From assembly GCA_036381615.1 (NCBI GenBank), contig DASVCL010000003.1:34988-98987 (forward strand): 64,000 nt of DNA, given 5' to 3'. Shown in pieces: positions 8,545 to 16,267 of this stretch. The notes below the pieces were generated by a model, which was given only the letters and a program-made list of their open reading frames with translations, did not search any database and was not told the DNA's origin. The translations under genes were made by a program, and so were the position numbers. The DNA comes from CALANV01 sp036381615 (GTDB lineage Bacteria; Pseudomonadota; Alphaproteobacteria; CACIAM-22H2). How positions within the stretch are numbered: the first letter of the stretch is position 1; every line of letters starts with the position of its first letter.

Positions 8545-9221
8545 GCCGGGCTCCGTGCGGGCGATAGGGGACGTGCCGCCGGCGGATGGATGTAGAAAGG
8601 ACGAACGGGATCGCGCGTGGCCGGCCGGGATGCGGCCAACGCGGCCACGACCCGGGCATCCGGCCGGCCGGGCGCGTCCGCGACGGTCGCGGGCCGGCCC
8701 CGCGCGATGAGGGCCCTGGTGATGATTTCGGCCGCGTCGCCGACCACGACGAAAGGCGCGCCGTCGGGTGCGCCCGCGGCGAAGTCATCGGCCATCATGG
8801 CGATCGCCGGGCCGAGCGGTACGAGGTCGGCGTCGAAGATCTGCAGGAAGGGCTCGGCACGTTTCGAGTCGATCGCGGCAAGCACCCGGTGACCGCGGCG
8901 GGCATCCGGCGCCATCCCCGCCGCGATCGCTTCGAGCGTCGTGACCGGGATGACCGGGCGCTGCACGGCAAGGGCAAGCCCCTGCACCACCGCCAGTGCC
9001 GCCCTCATGCCCGTAAAATGGCCGGGACCGTTGGTCACGGCGAGGCGGTCGAGGGCCTCGAAGTCCAGTCCGGCCCGCGCCATGACCCGATCCAGCATCG
9101 GCACCATCGCTTCCGTGGCGTTGGCGCCATGCGGTGCGGCCTCGTACGCAAGAATACGACCGTCGGCCCAAACCGCCGCCGAACAACCTCCGGTCGCCGA
9201 ATCGAGTCCAAGAATTCGCAT
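8541..9221 (-). CDS. tsaB: tRNA t6A synthesis protein TsaB
   Basis: ASKHA-fold partner of TsaD in the complex that makes N6-threonylcarbamoyladenosine at tRNA position 37. The 226-residue product begins MRILGLDSATGGCSAAVW, the nucleotide-site strand of the family, and carries VTNGPGHFTGMRAALAVVQG near residue 65. The last 20 residues are low-complexity proline/alanine-rich. It is followed by rimI with a four-base overlap. The start ATG is unambiguous because the sequence matches the family from its first residue. Confidence 0.93.
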   Translation of the reverse strand: MRILGLDSATGGCSAAVWADGRILAYEAAPHGANATEAMVPMLDRVMARAGLDFEALDRLAVTNGPGHFTGMRAALAVVQGLALAVQRPVIPVTTLEAIAAGMAPDARRGHRVLAAIDSKRAEPFLQIFDADLVPLGPAIAMMADDFAAGAPDGAPFVVVGDAAEIITRALIARGRPATVADAPGRPDARVVAALAASRPATRDPVRPFYIHPPAARPLSPARSPA

Positions 9222-9303
9222 GCACCGTCTCGCCGTCCAGGAAACCCGATGCTAAAAACGCCGACAGCCAGCCCGGACATATTTACCGCCTTCGCCAGCC
9301 GCC

Positions 9304-9861
9304 ATGACACTCGTTCGCGTCGCGCCGCCCGACTTCGATGTCGTGCTCGATCTAGCCTACGCAACGCCGCACAATTTTACAGGAAAGCCAATCTATCGGC
9401 GCGCCGAAGCCTATCTTCATCCCGTCGCGGCTGAACATCTGGCCCGGGCGATCCGGCTTGCGGCGGCGCTCGGTCTTCGCCTCAAGATCTTCGACGCTTT
9501 CCGCCCGTCCGAGGCGCAATGGATCATGTGGAACCATACGCCGGACCCGGATTTCCTGGCTGACCCGAGACGGGGCTCGCCGCATTCGCGTGGAGTCGCC
9601 GTCGACCTGTCCCTCGTCGACGCCGCGGGCCGGGAACTCGAGATGGGAACGCCATTCGACTCGTTCACGCCCCTGTCGCACCATGGCAATACGTCGGTAT
9701 CGGGCGAGGCGCAGCGCAACCGGCTGCTGCTGCTCGGGCTGATGACGGCGGCGGGCTGGGATTTTTACCGAAACGAGTGGTGGCATTATCAGCTGTTCGA
9801 TCCGCGGCGCTTTCCGGTCCTGTCGGATTCCGTATTGTCGCCCGGGCTGATGTCCCCATGA
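9304..9861 (+). CDS. ddpX: D-alanyl-D-alanine dipeptidase (VanX/DdpX family)
   Basis: Zinc dipeptidase of 185 residues that hydrolyses D-Ala-D-Ala; chromosomal members such as DdpX scavenge peptidoglycan-derived dipeptide rather than confer vancomycin resistance. Family motifs are complete: FDAFRPSEAQ near residue 60, SPHSRGVAVDLS (zinc His and Asp, S-x-H-x-x-G-x-A-x-D) near 98, and EWWHYQ (catalytic Glu and zinc His) near 158. There is no signal peptide, so it appears cytoplasmic. It stands alone on the plus strand, divergent from tsaB and convergent with the nitroreductase, with no VanA/VanH partner. Confidence 0.92.
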   Translation: MTLVRVAPPDFDVVLDLAYATPHNFTGKPIYRRAEAYLHPVAAEHLARAIRLAAALGLRLKIFDAFRPSEAQWIMWNHTPDPDFLADPRRGSPHSRGVAVDLSLVDAAGRELEMGTPFDSFTPLSHHGNTSVSGEAQRNRLLLLGLMTAAGWDFYRNEWWHYQLFDPRRFPVLSDSVLSPGLMSP

Positions 9862-9905
9862 AACGGCGCGCCGGTGCGCCTGTCGCGACCGTTCCCGGCT
9901 TCGGC

Positions 9906-10505
9906 TCACACGATCTTGCAGACCTCGTCGAACTCGAAGCGCGGTCCCCGCGGCCGCAGACCCGAGTGGTCGCCGTAACCCAGGTTGCAGAGGAAGTTCG
10001 ACTTGTATCGCCCGTCCGGGAAGAACGCGGCATCGACCCGCTCATTGTCGAACCCGGACATCGGACCGCAGTCGAGCCCGAGCGCCCGCGCGGCAATCAT
10101 CAGATAAGCGCCCTGCAGGCTTCCGTTGCGCAGGGCCGTCGTCATCGCGACAGACGCCTTGTCGGGCCCGCTGAACGCCTGGATCGCCCGCGGATTGTGC
10201 GGACTGAGCCGCGGCAAATGCTCGTAGAAGCGCGTATCGTACGCCACGATCGCACAAACCGGCGCCGCCATCGTCTGTGCCACATTGCCCGGATCGAGCG
10301 CCGGTCTGAGCCGCTCCTTCGCTGCATCGGATTTGACGAAGACCACGCGCATCGGCAGGCAGTTGCCCGAGGTCGGGCCCCACTTCGCGAGCGCATAGAC
10401 CTGCCGCAGCAATTCATCCGGGACCGGCTTCGGCAACCAGGCACGATGGGTGCGCGCATGCCGAAAGATCAGATCGAGAGCGTCGTCCGACAGCTGCCGA
10501 ATCAT
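9906..10505 (-). CDS. Nitroreductase-family oxidoreductase, RutE/HadB-like
   Basis: FMN-dependent NAD(P)H oxidoreductase of 199 residues. Blocks RTHRAWLPKPVPDELLRQVY, KWGPTSGNCLPMRVVFV and the C-terminal NFLCNLGYGDHSGL match the RutE (malonic semialdehyde reductase) subgroup rather than classical NfsB. No other pyrimidine-degradation (rut) gene is near, so the physiological substrate is unknown and the RutE name should be read as subfamily only. It is convergent with the dipeptidase gene and 39 bases downstream of the Bax-like gene on the same strand, possibly co-transcribed with it. Confidence 0.82.
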   Translation of the reverse strand: MIRQLSDDALDLIFRHARTHRAWLPKPVPDELLRQVYALAKWGPTSGNCLPMRVVFVKSDAAKERLRPALDPGNVAQTMAAPVCAIVAYDTRFYEHLPRLSPHNPRAIQAFSGPDKASVAMTTALRNGSLQGAYLMIAARALGLDCGPMSGFDNERVDAAFFPDGRYKSNFLCNLGYGDHSGLRPRGPRFEFDEVCKIV

Positions 10506-10526
10506 TGCACCGCCAAAACAAGCTGA

Positions 10527-10542
10527 TCCGGCCGCGGCCGGA
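10527..10542. repeat. Perfect 16-base palindrome between two minus-strand genes
   Basis: A perfect 16-base palindrome of eight-base arms (TCCGGCCG / CGGCCGGA) lies in the 39-base gap between the Bax-like gene and the nitroreductase gene. With no loop it is a poor hairpin and lacks a T-run, so it is more likely a dimer binding site or chance in GC-rich DNA. Confidence 0.35.
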
Positions 10543-10544
10543 GA

Positions 10545-11603
10545 TCACTTCGCGAGACTGGCCTCGAGACGGGCAGTGCTCGCCTCGAGTCGGGCGGTAC
10601 TAGCCTCGAGACGGGCGGTATCGAAAGCTTGGAGCTTGTTGCTTCGAATGATACCCCGAACGTCGCGGACATAGGCGAGCTTGCGTTCCGAATAGCGTGT
10701 CAAGTAGAGGGCCAGCTCGTAGCCGTCGAGGTCGGCCCCCTGGGCGCGCATTTCCGCCCGGCGTTTCCGAAACTCAGTGTAGGCCCGATGCGTATTGAGG
10801 TTGAGGGCATAGGCTTCGACCGCCGCGGCGAGGCTCGGGAACTCGCGGACCGAACCGATCGTTGGATCGGTCTCGTCCTTGAATACCATCTGCCCGAACA
10901 TGGCATGGCCACGCTGGGCAACCCGGCTCGTACCCCAGCCGGTTTCAAGCGCAGCCTGCCCCAGCGCCAGCGCCGGCGGAATCACATCGACGCGGCGAAA
11001 CAGCTCGTCGAGATCGCCGTCGTCGACGCCATAGCGGGCCGCGAGCGCGGCGAGCCATTTCATCTGGTCGGGCGGAACCGGCAACGACTCCTCAAGCTGA
11101 CGCCGAATCTCGAGCGCACGCATGCGATCCGACCGAATCCGCTCGTTTTCGGCGAGCAGCAACGGCAGCATCATCTTGATGAAGAGCGATTTGCGCAGCT
11201 CGATCGAGTCGAGGCTGGGAAGATCCTGCGGCAGGCTCCGCAGAATCACGCGCGGTACCACGCCGCCCGCGCCCCGGACGGCGTCCAGCGTATAGCCCCG
11301 CGCTACGAACTGTTCGTAAAGCGAAACGGCACTGAGGACGGCCGGCTGTGACACCGGTGCAGCAAGGTTCGGCGTGGCCGCAACTGCCGCGACGACGCGC
11401 TCCGAAGCAGCGGCGACGCGCTTTGAAGCAGCAGCGACGCTTTCCGAAACCGCTGCGACGCGCTCGGAAACGGTCGGTGCCGCCTTCGTCGGATCGGGAT
11501 CGATCCGCATCTGTGCCGGACCGACGGCCAAGGCACCGGCGAGCGCAAGCATCGCAGCGCTCCCCCCGAGCCACGCGCGTCGCCTTTGATCGGCCGCCGC
11601 CAT
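10545..11603 (-). CDS. Bax-like glucosaminidase-family protein with terminal heptad repeats
   Basis: A 352-residue exported protein. A hydrophobic N-terminal segment (about residues 12-28) is a signal peptide or anchor. The catalytic region around residues 215-330 matches the Bax/FlgJ glucosaminidase fold, with ALALGQAALETGWGTSR holding the expected catalytic Glu and HAMFGQMVF after it. Substrate is presumably peptidoglycan. Both ends carry seven-residue repeats: four VAA-type units after the signal and three TARLEAS units at the C-terminus, each encoded by 21-base DNA repeats. Such repeats could form coiled coils. It is transcribed away from nifU and may be followed by the nitroreductase gene. 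Confidence 0.82.
   Translation of the reverse strand: MAAADQRRRAWLGGSAAMLALAGALAVGPAQMRIDPDPTKAAPTVSERVAAVSESVAAASKRVAAASERVVAAVAATPNLAAPVSQPAVLSAVSLYEQFVARGYTLDAVRGAGGVVPRVILRSLPQDLPSLDSIELRKSLFIKMMLPLLLAENERIRSDRMRALEIRRQLEESLPVPPDQMKWLAALAARYGVDDGDLDELFRRVDVIPPALALGQAALETGWGTSRVAQRGHAMFGQMVFKDETDPTIGSVREFPSLAAAVEAYALNLNTHRAYTEFRKRRAEMRAQGADLDGYELALYLTRYSERKLAYVRDVRGIIRSNKLQAFDTARLEASTARLEASTARLEASLAK
10558..10620 (-). repeat. Three 21-base tandem repeats encoding TARLEAS
   Basis: Units at 10558-10578, 10579-10599 and 10600-10620 share the core GCCTCGAGNCGGGC with few differences and encode the C-terminal heptads of the Bax-like protein. The in-frame 21-base period means copy-number changes would not break the gene. 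Confidence 0.8.
11389..11472 (-). repeat. Four degenerate 21-base repeats near the 5' end of the Bax-like gene
   Basis: Units 11389-11409, 11410-11430, 11431-11451 and 11452-11472 share a GCNGCGACGCGCT-type core and encode heptads such as VAAASER and VAAASKR directly after the signal segment. They are more diverged than the C-terminal set, suggesting an older expansion. Confidence 0.75.
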
Positions 11604-11644
11604 GCGTCGGTCAGTCGAACCTATTTAGACCTAACCGGGCCGCC

Positions 11645-12193
11645 TCAGGCGACGGCCCGAACCTCGACCACTTCCGGGATGTAATGCCGCAGCATGTTCT
11701 CAATCCCGGCCTTGAGGGTTGCGGTGGAACTCGGACAACCCGAGCAAGATCCCTGCATGTGCAGGTAAACGACCCCGTCTTCGAAGCCCCGGAAGATGAT
11801 GTCGCCACCATCCTGGGCAACGGCCGGCCGCACACGCGTGTCGAGAAGTTCCTTGATCTGGGCGACGATCTCGTCGTCTTCGTCCGTGGCTGCTTCAGCC
11901 GCGACGCCCTCGGAAATCACAGGACGTCCCGAGGTGAAATGCTCCATGATGACGCCAAGGATCGATGGCTTCAGGACGTGCCACTCCTTGTCCGCCGTCT
12001 TGGTCACGGTGATGAAATCCGAGCCAAGAAAGACGCCGGCCACGCCCTCGATGCCAAACAGCCGCTCGGCCAGCGGCGAGCGAGTCGCGCTCTCCGCGTT
12101 CGGGAAATCGGCCGTACCCGATTCCATGACAACGCGCCCCGGCAGGAACTTCAGGGTCGCGGGATTGGGCGTCTGTTCGGTCTGAATGAACAT
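11645..12193 (-). CDS. nfuA: NifU-like Fe-S scaffold protein (Nfu type)
   Basis: Iron-sulfur cluster carrier of 182 residues with two domains. The N-terminal Nfu_N domain starts MFIQTEQTPNPATLKFLPG, and the C-terminal NifU domain (from about residue 105) has RPAVAQDGGDIIF and the cluster-binding CSGCPSS (C-x-x-C). I start at the ATG of MFIQTEQ, which has GGAG nine bases upstream; an upstream extension of 12 residues is not conserved. It stands between the Bax-like gene and the divergent cyclase gene. Confidence 0.93.
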   Translation of the reverse strand: MFIQTEQTPNPATLKFLPGRVVMESGTADFPNAESATRSPLAERLFGIEGVAGVFLGSDFITVTKTADKEWHVLKPSILGVIMEHFTSGRPVISEGVAAEAATDEDDEIVAQIKELLDTRVRPAVAQDGGDIIFRGFEDGVVYLHMQGSCSGCPSSTATLKAGIENMLRHYIPEVVEVRAVA

Positions 12194-12357
12194 GGCGGAG
12201 GTCTCCTGCTCGTCGCAATTGACAGCCACGCGTCAGTAAATGGCTTGTTAAGGGATCGGCGTCAACCCCTCGCGGCTCCGCATGCGTATCATGATACCGC
12301 CAATCACATCGCAATTTTCGCGTTCACTAAAATAAGTTGTGCATATTAACCAAAACC

Positions 12358-13659
12358 ATGCCTGAAGCCGACGCAAGGGCGCCCCAATCGCAACGGACTC
12401 GCACGCCGGCTTCAGCGCCGGGCGGATGGTTTACGCCGGTCCGGTCCATCGCGCGTGATCACCCGCCGGCTCTTACCGAGAAAACGGTGGACGATGTCGC
12501 GCGCTGGCTGCTGGGGCCGGCACGTTCGATCCGGAGTCCCGGCGAACTCCTGGACCAGTTGAGCTGGCGCATGCTGGCGGCAGGACTGCCGGTCGCCCGC
12601 ACGACCTTCCACATCGGCACCCTGCATCCGCAATTCCTCGGCGTGTTCTGCCGCTGGCAGCGGGCGACCAGACGAACCGACGAGGCGACGATCGCCCATG
12701 GCGTGCGCGAGACCGAGGCGTATCTCCGGAGCCCGCTGCGCGGCGTGCTCGAGCGCGCCGAGATATTCCGACAGCGACTCGACATCGACGAGACCGGCTT
12801 TGCGTTTCCGATCCTGACCGAACTGAGGGAGCAGGGGCTGAGCGACTATGTCGCGATGCCGCTCCGATTCTCGGATGATCGGGTCGCAGCCGTCACCTGG
12901 TCGACCGACCGCCCGGGCGGCTTCAGCGACACCGAGATCGAGCAGATCCGCAGCCTGCTGCCGGTCCTCGAGCTCTTGATCGAGATCCAGGCCCTTCGGC
13001 GAATCGCCGCCAATCTCCTCGATGTCTATCTGGGCCATCAAGCCGGTCAGCGGGTTTTGAGCGGCGCCGTAACCCGCGGCACGGGCGAAACGATTCGCGC
13101 GGTGCTGCTGTATGCCGACTTGCGCGGATTCACGAATCTGTCGGACCGTCTGCCGGCCGAAGAAGTGATTGCGATACTCAACGCCTATTTCGAGAGAGTC
13201 GTCGCCGCGATCCACGCGCAGAACGGCGAAGTCCTGAAGTTCATCGGCGACGGTCTGTTTGCCATCTTTCCGATCGAGGACGCCGCCTTCGCGTTCAATG
13301 CCGCGCGCCGCAGTCTCGACGCCGCCCTCGCCGCGTTCGCGGCGCTGCGATCCTTCAACGAGACCCAGCATCCGCAGGTGTCGCTGCGCATGGCGGCCGC
13401 CCTGCATGTCGGCAGCATCGTCTACGGCAATATCGGCGGCGAGGATCGCCTGGACTTCACGGCCATCGGTCCGGCGGTGAATCTCGTCGCCCGTCTGCAT
13501 CAGCAGTCGAAACGGCTGGACCGTTCGCTGCTGATGACCCGCGAATTCGCGGATGTCTGCGAACGGCCGCTCGTGTCGCTCGGCTGGCATCCGCTGCGCG
13601 GCCTGAGCGAACCCCAGGAAGTGCTGACCCTCGCCGACTGGGCCGACCCGCTCAAGTAA
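12358..13659 (+). CDS. Class III adenylate/guanylate cyclase
   Basis: Cytoplasmic nucleotide cyclase of 433 residues. The C-terminal catalytic domain (about residues 240-400) shows YADLRGFTNLSDRL with the first metal Asp, LKFIGDGLFAIF with the second, and a DFTAIGPAVNLVARL block that contributes substrate and transition-state contacts. The N-terminal 200 residues resemble a GAF-like sensory region (TFHIGTLHPQFLGVFCRWQR and WSTDRPGGFSDTEIEQI), as in many alphaproteobacterial cyclases. No membrane segment is seen. Start is the ATG at 12358; a TTG seven codons earlier is less likely. The 3' end overlaps the convergent uspA stop by eight bases. Whether it makes cAMP or cGMP is not resolved. Confidence 0.88.
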   Translation: MPEADARAPQSQRTRTPASAPGGWFTPVRSIARDHPPALTEKTVDDVARWLLGPARSIRSPGELLDQLSWRMLAAGLPVARTTFHIGTLHPQFLGVFCRWQRATRRTDEATIAHGVRETEAYLRSPLRGVLERAEIFRQRLDIDETGFAFPILTELREQGLSDYVAMPLRFSDDRVAAVTWSTDRPGGFSDTEIEQIRSLLPVLELLIEIQALRRIAANLLDVYLGHQAGQRVLSGAVTRGTGETIRAVLLYADLRGFTNLSDRLPAEEVIAILNAYFERVVAAIHAQNGEVLKFIGDGLFAIFPIEDAAFAFNAARRSLDAALAAFAALRSFNETQHPQVSLRMAAALHVGSIVYGNIGGEDRLDFTAIGPAVNLVARLHQQSKRLDRSLLMTREFADVCERPLVSLGWHPLRGLSEPQEVLTLADWADPLK

Positions 13660-14131
13660 GGGCGTCGACCTCGTCGTCGGTGAGCGACCCCGGCACGATC
13701 GTCAGGGGAACGTGGAGCTTGCCGGAAAACTTGCCGGTCAACGCCGTAACCAGGGGCCCGGGACCGCCGGGACCGGTATCGGCGCCGAGCACGAGAATCG
13801 AGATGCTCGGCTCCTCGTCGATGAGCCGCAGCAACTCTTCGCGGACATTGCCTTCGCGGACATAGAGGATCGGCATGTCGCCGGAGAGTTCCTGCACCAT
13901 GGCGGAGAGTTCCTGCAGGCGATGCTCGGCCTCGGCGCGCCGCTCCTCGCGCATGATCTCGCCGACGCCCAGCCATTCGGCCTCGGCCGGCTCGGTCACG
14001 TAGAGCATGGCGACGCGTCCGCCGGTGGCCCGTGCCCGGCGCGCGGCGAACCGGAGCGCGACCTTGAGCTCCGGGCTCTCGTCCACGACGACCAGGAACA
14101 CACGCTGCGTTTGCTTCTGACGCTCGCCCAT
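13652..14131 (-). CDS. uspA: Universal stress protein, UspA family
   Basis: Single UspA domain protein of 159 residues: RVFLVVVDESPELKVALRFA at the N-terminus, and ISILVLGADTGPGGPGPLVT with the glycine-rich nucleotide loop, then HVPLTIVPGSL at the end. The loop suggests an ATP-binding subtype, but the function of such proteins is rarely known beyond stress tolerance. It lies 21 bases downstream of the TIGR02186 gene on the same strand and may be in one unit with the TauE transporter. Its 3' end overlaps the cyclase gene by eight bases. Confidence 0.88.
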   Translation of the reverse strand: MGERQKQTQRVFLVVVDESPELKVALRFAARRARATGGRVAMLYVTEPAEAEWLGVGEIMREERRAEAEHRLQELSAMVQELSGDMPILYVREGNVREELLRLIDEEPSISILVLGADTGPGGPGPLVTALTGKFSGKLHVPLTIVPGSLTDDEVDALT

Positions 14132-14152
14132 TCCGATCTGTCCGATCCAGCC

Positions 14153-14890
14153 TCAAACCTTGCGCGAGACCGCGCCGGCGGCCCAGCCGGCGAAGGCCGC
14201 CAGCAGGACGGCCGTCAATCCATACACCGCCGCGTGCTGATGGGCAAAAACGAACACTTCGGCGCCGATACCCGTCTTGCTGACGAACATCGGCGTCGTC
14301 TGCGCCGCCACAACCTGTTTGTCGCGGACGAGGAGGACCTCCGCCGTATACGATCCGGGGGGCACGTTGGGCGGCAGATAGATACGCGTGCGGAACAGAC
14401 GGGGGCCCAGGAACGAAACACGCCCGACCTCGGTCGAGTAGAACTCCTGCGCCTGCTTGTTGCGCACCAGTCCGGCGCGGAACTCGGCCAGCCGGTCGGG
14501 ATCGAGGCTGCGTTGGGGCACGATCCGGAGCTGGTCCACGCCGATCTGATGACGCGCGCGCAACGCCGGCGTCGTGATTTCATCGAGCGGCCGGCTGGCC
14601 GCGAGCCGATAGAATGACGGCGCGCCCGTGAACGTGACCTGTTCGCGGTTCACCCAGATTCCGGCGATCCGCGCCTTGCGGCGGACGATCGTGGGGCTTT
14701 CCGGGCCGCGCAGGATGACGATGACGTCGCCCTCGCCTTCGGTCGCACCGAACAGCAGGACATCGGTACCGGCGAAACCGGTGGTGATCGCGATCAGATG
14801 TTCCGAAAGATCGGCGACGAGCGGCTGCGCGCGCACATCGGCGCCTGCAAATCCGAGAAACGCCAGGACAAGGGCGAGAGCGCGTCTCAT
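14153..14890 (-). CDS. TIGR02186-family membrane-anchored periplasmic protein
   Basis: Conserved hypothetical of 245 residues of a family mostly seen in alphaproteobacteria beside TauE/SafE permeases. An N-terminal signal peptide ends near DVRAQP. The body is beta-rich and periplasmic (VLLFGATEGEGDVIVILRGP, FLGPRLFRTRIYLPPNVPPG) and a single C-terminal membrane segment (AVYGLTAVLLAAFAGWAAGA) anchors it. The ATG overlaps the tauE stop by four bases, so the two are probably co-translated, suggesting a periplasmic subunit or partner for the permease. No enzymatic motif is visible. Confidence 0.8.
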   Translation of the reverse strand: MRRALALVLAFLGFAGADVRAQPLVADLSEHLIAITTGFAGTDVLLFGATEGEGDVIVILRGPESPTIVRRKARIAGIWVNREQVTFTGAPSFYRLAASRPLDEITTPALRARHQIGVDQLRIVPQRSLDPDRLAEFRAGLVRNKQAQEFYSTEVGRVSFLGPRLFRTRIYLPPNVPPGSYTAEVLLVRDKQVVAAQTTPMFVSKTGIGAEVFVFAHQHAAVYGLTAVLLAAFAGWAAGAVSRKV

Positions 14891-15831
14891 TGGTTGGCCG
14901 CAGAGCCGATGGCGTTATTCCTCGTCTCGATCGAGAACAGGTCCTCGGGCGGCGCGACGAGATCGTAGGCGAGCTGGCCCGCCACGCCGAGGACCAGAAC
15001 CGCCAGCAGAACCCGCATCTGTTCAGCACGCAGCTTGGCGCCGAGACGCGCGCCCAGCGGCGCGGCGACGACGCTGCCGACCATCAACACCACCGCCAGA
15101 ATGATGTCGACCGTCTGGTTGGCATAGCTCTGGAGGAACGTGACGTTCGCCGCGACGAAGATGATCTGGAACTGCGATGTTCCGACCACCACCGACGACG
15201 GCATGCCGAGGACGTAGATCATCGCCGGCACGAGCATGAACCCGCCGCCGACACCCATGATGCCCGACAGCGCCCCGACGCCGAACCCGATGCCGGCGGG
15301 AACGAGCGCGCTGATATAAAGCCGCGAGCGCGGGAAGCGCATCTTGAGCGGCAGGCCGTGGATCCACGTGTGGTGATGCAGCTTGCTGCGCATGACGCCG
15401 GCCATGCGCGCGCGCCGCTGCCAGGCCCGCGCCGACTCGACCAGCATCAAGGTGCCGATCGTGCCCAGAAGCAGCACGTAGGACAGCGCGACGACGAGGT
15501 CGATCTGGCCGATGCGCCGCAACAGCGCGAAAAGGCCGACGCTGGCGGCGGATCCGACGAAGCCGCCGAGGAGCAGGATCGCGCCCATGCGGAAGTCGAC
15601 GCCACGGCGCCGCAGGCCGGAGAGCACGCCGGAAACCGACGGCGCGATCACCGTATTGGCCCCGGTCGCCGCGGCTACCGCCGGGGGAACGCCGAGGAAA
15701 ATCAGTAACGGCGTGACCAGGAACCCGCCGCCCACCCCGAACAGACCTGAGAGGAACCCGATCGCAGCACCGAGGCCTATCAATACGAAAACGTCGAGCG
15801 AAACTTCAGCGACGGGAAGATAGACGTGCAT
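14887..15831 (-). CDS. TauE/SafE-family sulfite/organoanion exporter
   Basis: Inner-membrane permease of 314 residues with two repeats of the TauE/SafE domain. Each repeat opens with a glycine-rich motif: GFLSGLFGVGGGFLVTPLL near residue 25 and GALSGIMGVGGGFMLVPAM near 185. About eight hydrophobic segments are visible. Family members move sulfite, sulfoacetate or related anions; the substrate here is unknown. I start at the ATG of MHVYLPVAEVSLDV, since the open frame upstream is arginine-rich and not homologous. It is coupled to the TIGR02186 gene by a four-base overlap. Confidence 0.87.
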   Translation of the reverse strand: MHVYLPVAEVSLDVFVLIGLGAAIGFLSGLFGVGGGFLVTPLLIFLGVPPAVAAATGANTVIAPSVSGVLSGLRRRGVDFRMGAILLLGGFVGSAASVGLFALLRRIGQIDLVVALSYVLLLGTIGTLMLVESARAWQRRARMAGVMRSKLHHHTWIHGLPLKMRFPRSRLYISALVPAGIGFGVGALSGIMGVGGGFMLVPAMIYVLGMPSSVVVGTSQFQIIFVAANVTFLQSYANQTVDIILAVVLMVGSVVAAPLGARLGAKLRAEQMRVLLAVLVLGVAGQLAYDLVAPPEDLFSIETRNNAIGSAANQ

Positions 15832-16267
15832 GTCGCGCGATGGCTTTTTTAGATGCTTTTCGTCGGATCCGGATCGTGCCCGCCCCGCGCCGACCCGTCG
15901 GGGACCATCGGGCTCCGCCCGCGATCGTCGGCGGCCATGCGGACGCCGCCGGCGACGACTTGATCCCCTGCCGACCCGATCAGACCGGACACCGCTTCCC
16001 CCACCCCCATCGTGCGCCGGCCCCGTCGGCCCGCACGTCGGAGTACGCAACCGGTGTCGGATCGGCATCGCTCCGGGGGTCATCCGAAGTCTTCATGCCG
16101 AAACGACGGCTATCGGATACGGTCTATTCCCGCCGTACAGCACCGCCGCGGCGCCCTTCAGCCTTTGGCCGTCCGGCGCACAACGCCGAAATCACTTTGC
16201 GCCCGCGGCCCGGATCTCTGCAAGAAAATACCGCGGTTCTATGGCGATTTGCTTAACGTCAAACCGT
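15832..16267. other. Intergenic region with no gene seen (436 bases)
   Basis: Lies upstream of tauE and downstream of trpS, both minus strand. Open frames here are GC-driven and match no family I recognise. Base composition is a little lower near 16200-16265. I see no clear intrinsic terminator for trpS and no tRNA. It presumably holds the tauE promoter. Confidence 0.5.

Noticed and set aside
9304..9861. Possible vancomycin resistance determinant (VanX).
   Set aside because: No VanA/VanH or VanRS genes nearby; the family is also used for dipeptide scavenging in Gram-negative bacteria.
10550..11480. CRISPR-like array from the 21-base repeats.
   Set aside because: The repeats are directly adjacent with no spacers and lie in frame inside a coding region.
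12340..12357. TTAACC half-site ahead of the cyclase gene as a CtrA site.
   Set aside because: The second TTAA at the required seven-base spacing is missing.
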